Assembly: GCF_000715495.1 (NCBI RefSeq)
Contig: NZ_JNLX01000149.1
Location: 62,001-126,000, forward strand
From: Hymenobacter sp. IS2118
Lineage (GTDB): Bacteria > Bacteroidota > Bacteroidia > Cytophagales > Hymenobacteraceae
Length of the DNA: 64,000 nucleotides
Direction of reading: 5' to 3'
In this document: piece by piece, positions 63,456 through 64,000 of the stretch
Position numbering within the stretch: position 1 is the first letter of the stretch
Layout of the letters: each line of letters opens with the position of its first letter
Position numbers and translations under genes: made by a program
The notes under the pieces: model-generated
Told to the model about the DNA's origin: nothing
The model's input: the letters and a program-made list of their open reading frames with translations, nothing else
Database searches by the model: none

Positions 63456-63483
63456 TTTGCATCGAAGAAAGACCTTAAATTTG
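63456..63483 (+). promoter_or_regulatory. promoter of the last gene
   Basis: TTTG (63456-63459) and TAAATTTG (63476-63483) match the Bacteroidota -33 and -7 elements with a 16-base spacer, slightly short. The start codon is 78 bases further on. Confidence 0.5.
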
Positions 63484-63560
63484 AAATGCCAGACAACGGT
63501 ACCATTGCCAAAAGTCTTTTTCCTCGCCCAGTTTTAAAGCCCTCATAAGTTATTATCTCC

Positions 63561-64000
63561 ATGAAAAAAAGCCTACTCATCTTGTTCGCACTATGCTTGG
63601 CTACGCTGAGCGGCTATGCTCAGAAATCCGTTGTGGACGAGTACGATATGTCTATTAACAATGTGCCGCGTACAGGCCAGCGTGTTAGCGTTCAGTTGGA
63701 CAACAAGCGCGTCGAAGCTGCCTGGCTCAAGCAACTCAGCGAAAAGTTTGGCAGCAAGCTCAAAAACACGAAAGGCGTGCTAACGATGGACGGCGTCATC
63801 ATCGAAGATATTGCCCCGACTCCTATCCGCGTTATCAGTAAAGTAGATGCTACGCCTACCGGCACTACCGTGTGGTGGAGCATCGACTTGGGCAACGCCT
63901 ATCTGGCCAAAGACAAGACCCCGGTGCAGTGGAAGTCGGCCGAGAAGTACCTGAAAGACTTCGCCCGCATGATGTATCGCGAAGACCTGGTTTCGCAGAT
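63561..64000 (+). CDS. secreted protein of unknown function, 3' end outside window
   Basis: The first 146 residues show a Sec signal peptide (MKKSLLILFALCLATLSGYA-Q) and a mature part starting KSVVDEYDMSINNVPRTG, then alternating strand-like and polar segments (GVLTMDGVIIEDIAP, TPTGTTVWWSIDLGNAY). Not recognised. It is preceded by a promoter and an AT-rich leader. Confidence 0.6.
   Translation, partial: MKKSLLILFALCLATLSGYAQKSVVDEYDMSINNVPRTGQRVSVQLDNKRVEAAWLKQLSEKFGSKLKNTKGVLTMDGVIIEDIAPTPIRVISKVDATPTGTTVWWSIDLGNAYLAKDKTPVQWKSAEKYLKDFARMMYREDLVSQ

Overview
The window is high-GC bacterial DNA from a Bacteroidota, most likely a Hymenobacter-like member of the Cytophagales. The reasons are the promoter type (TAnnTTTG -7 boxes, several only a few bases from the start codon), the absence of Shine-Dalgarno sequences, a Rho factor with a very long disordered insert, and families typical of the phylum: outer-membrane beta-barrel receptors with a carboxypeptidase-like domain, DUF3570/DUF4266, DUF4173, DUF4252 and many short lipoproteins. 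This assignment is inferred from gene content, not from a marker gene. I found no rRNA, tRNA, CRISPR array, integrase or transposase.

Layout. 1-7.8 kb: an OmpA-type lipoprotein (partial), accD, two tandem OmpA/glycine-zipper proteins, a PhoD-like phosphatase, an endonuclease III homologue, a radical SAM protein and a gamma-carbonic-anhydrase-like protein. 8.0-14.0 kb: an accessory stretch of duplicated small lipoprotein and membrane genes, punctuated by two detached copies of the 3' end of a CNNM/CorC-type gene; the intact gene closes the region. 14.2-25.9 kb: dsbD, an Lrp/AsnC regulator, a family 9 glycosyltransferase, an M16 peptidase, an O-methyltransferase, a large outer-membrane barrel protein and a LysM lytic transglycosylase. 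26-34 kb: a fatty acid desaturase, dnaE, thioredoxin, a small basic secreted protein and an M24 aminopeptidase. 34.3-41 kb: a run of minus-strand envelope genes, including a four-gene cluster (periplasmic thioredoxin, ApbE flavin transferase, DUF4266 lipoprotein ending in CGCN, DUF3570 barrel). 41-49.8 kb: a PolX-like protein with a degenerate polymerase site, a second family 9 glycosyltransferase, a lipoprotein, serS, rho and a DsbA-like protein. 49.8-58.5 kb: a lipoprotein, a UbiA prenyltransferase, a methyltransferase, then many small membrane proteins with a winged-helix regulator. 58.7-64 kb: penicillin-binding protein 1A, a TIGR01777 epimerase, folE, a pterin synthase and a partial secreted protein.

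The main unexplained structure is in the DNA. Many intergenic gaps hold arrays of 7-base units (TTAGCTN, TAATTAN, CAACNNN, GCTTGCA), often as an inverted pair, and four of them end 0-6 bases before a start codon. A related 8-base unit (CACTCARY) is inserted in frame in two neighbouring genes. Other gaps hold long, near-perfect palindromes. Together with the CorC 3'-end copies these suggest a genome with active short-repeat families and modular growth at one gene end.

Functional themes: envelope building (OmpA proteins, PBP1A, transglycosylase, glycosyltransferases, barrels), extracytoplasmic thiol and flavin redox (DsbD, two thioredoxin-fold proteins, DsbA-like protein, ApbE), and replication/transcription housekeeping (dnaE, rho, serS, PolX).
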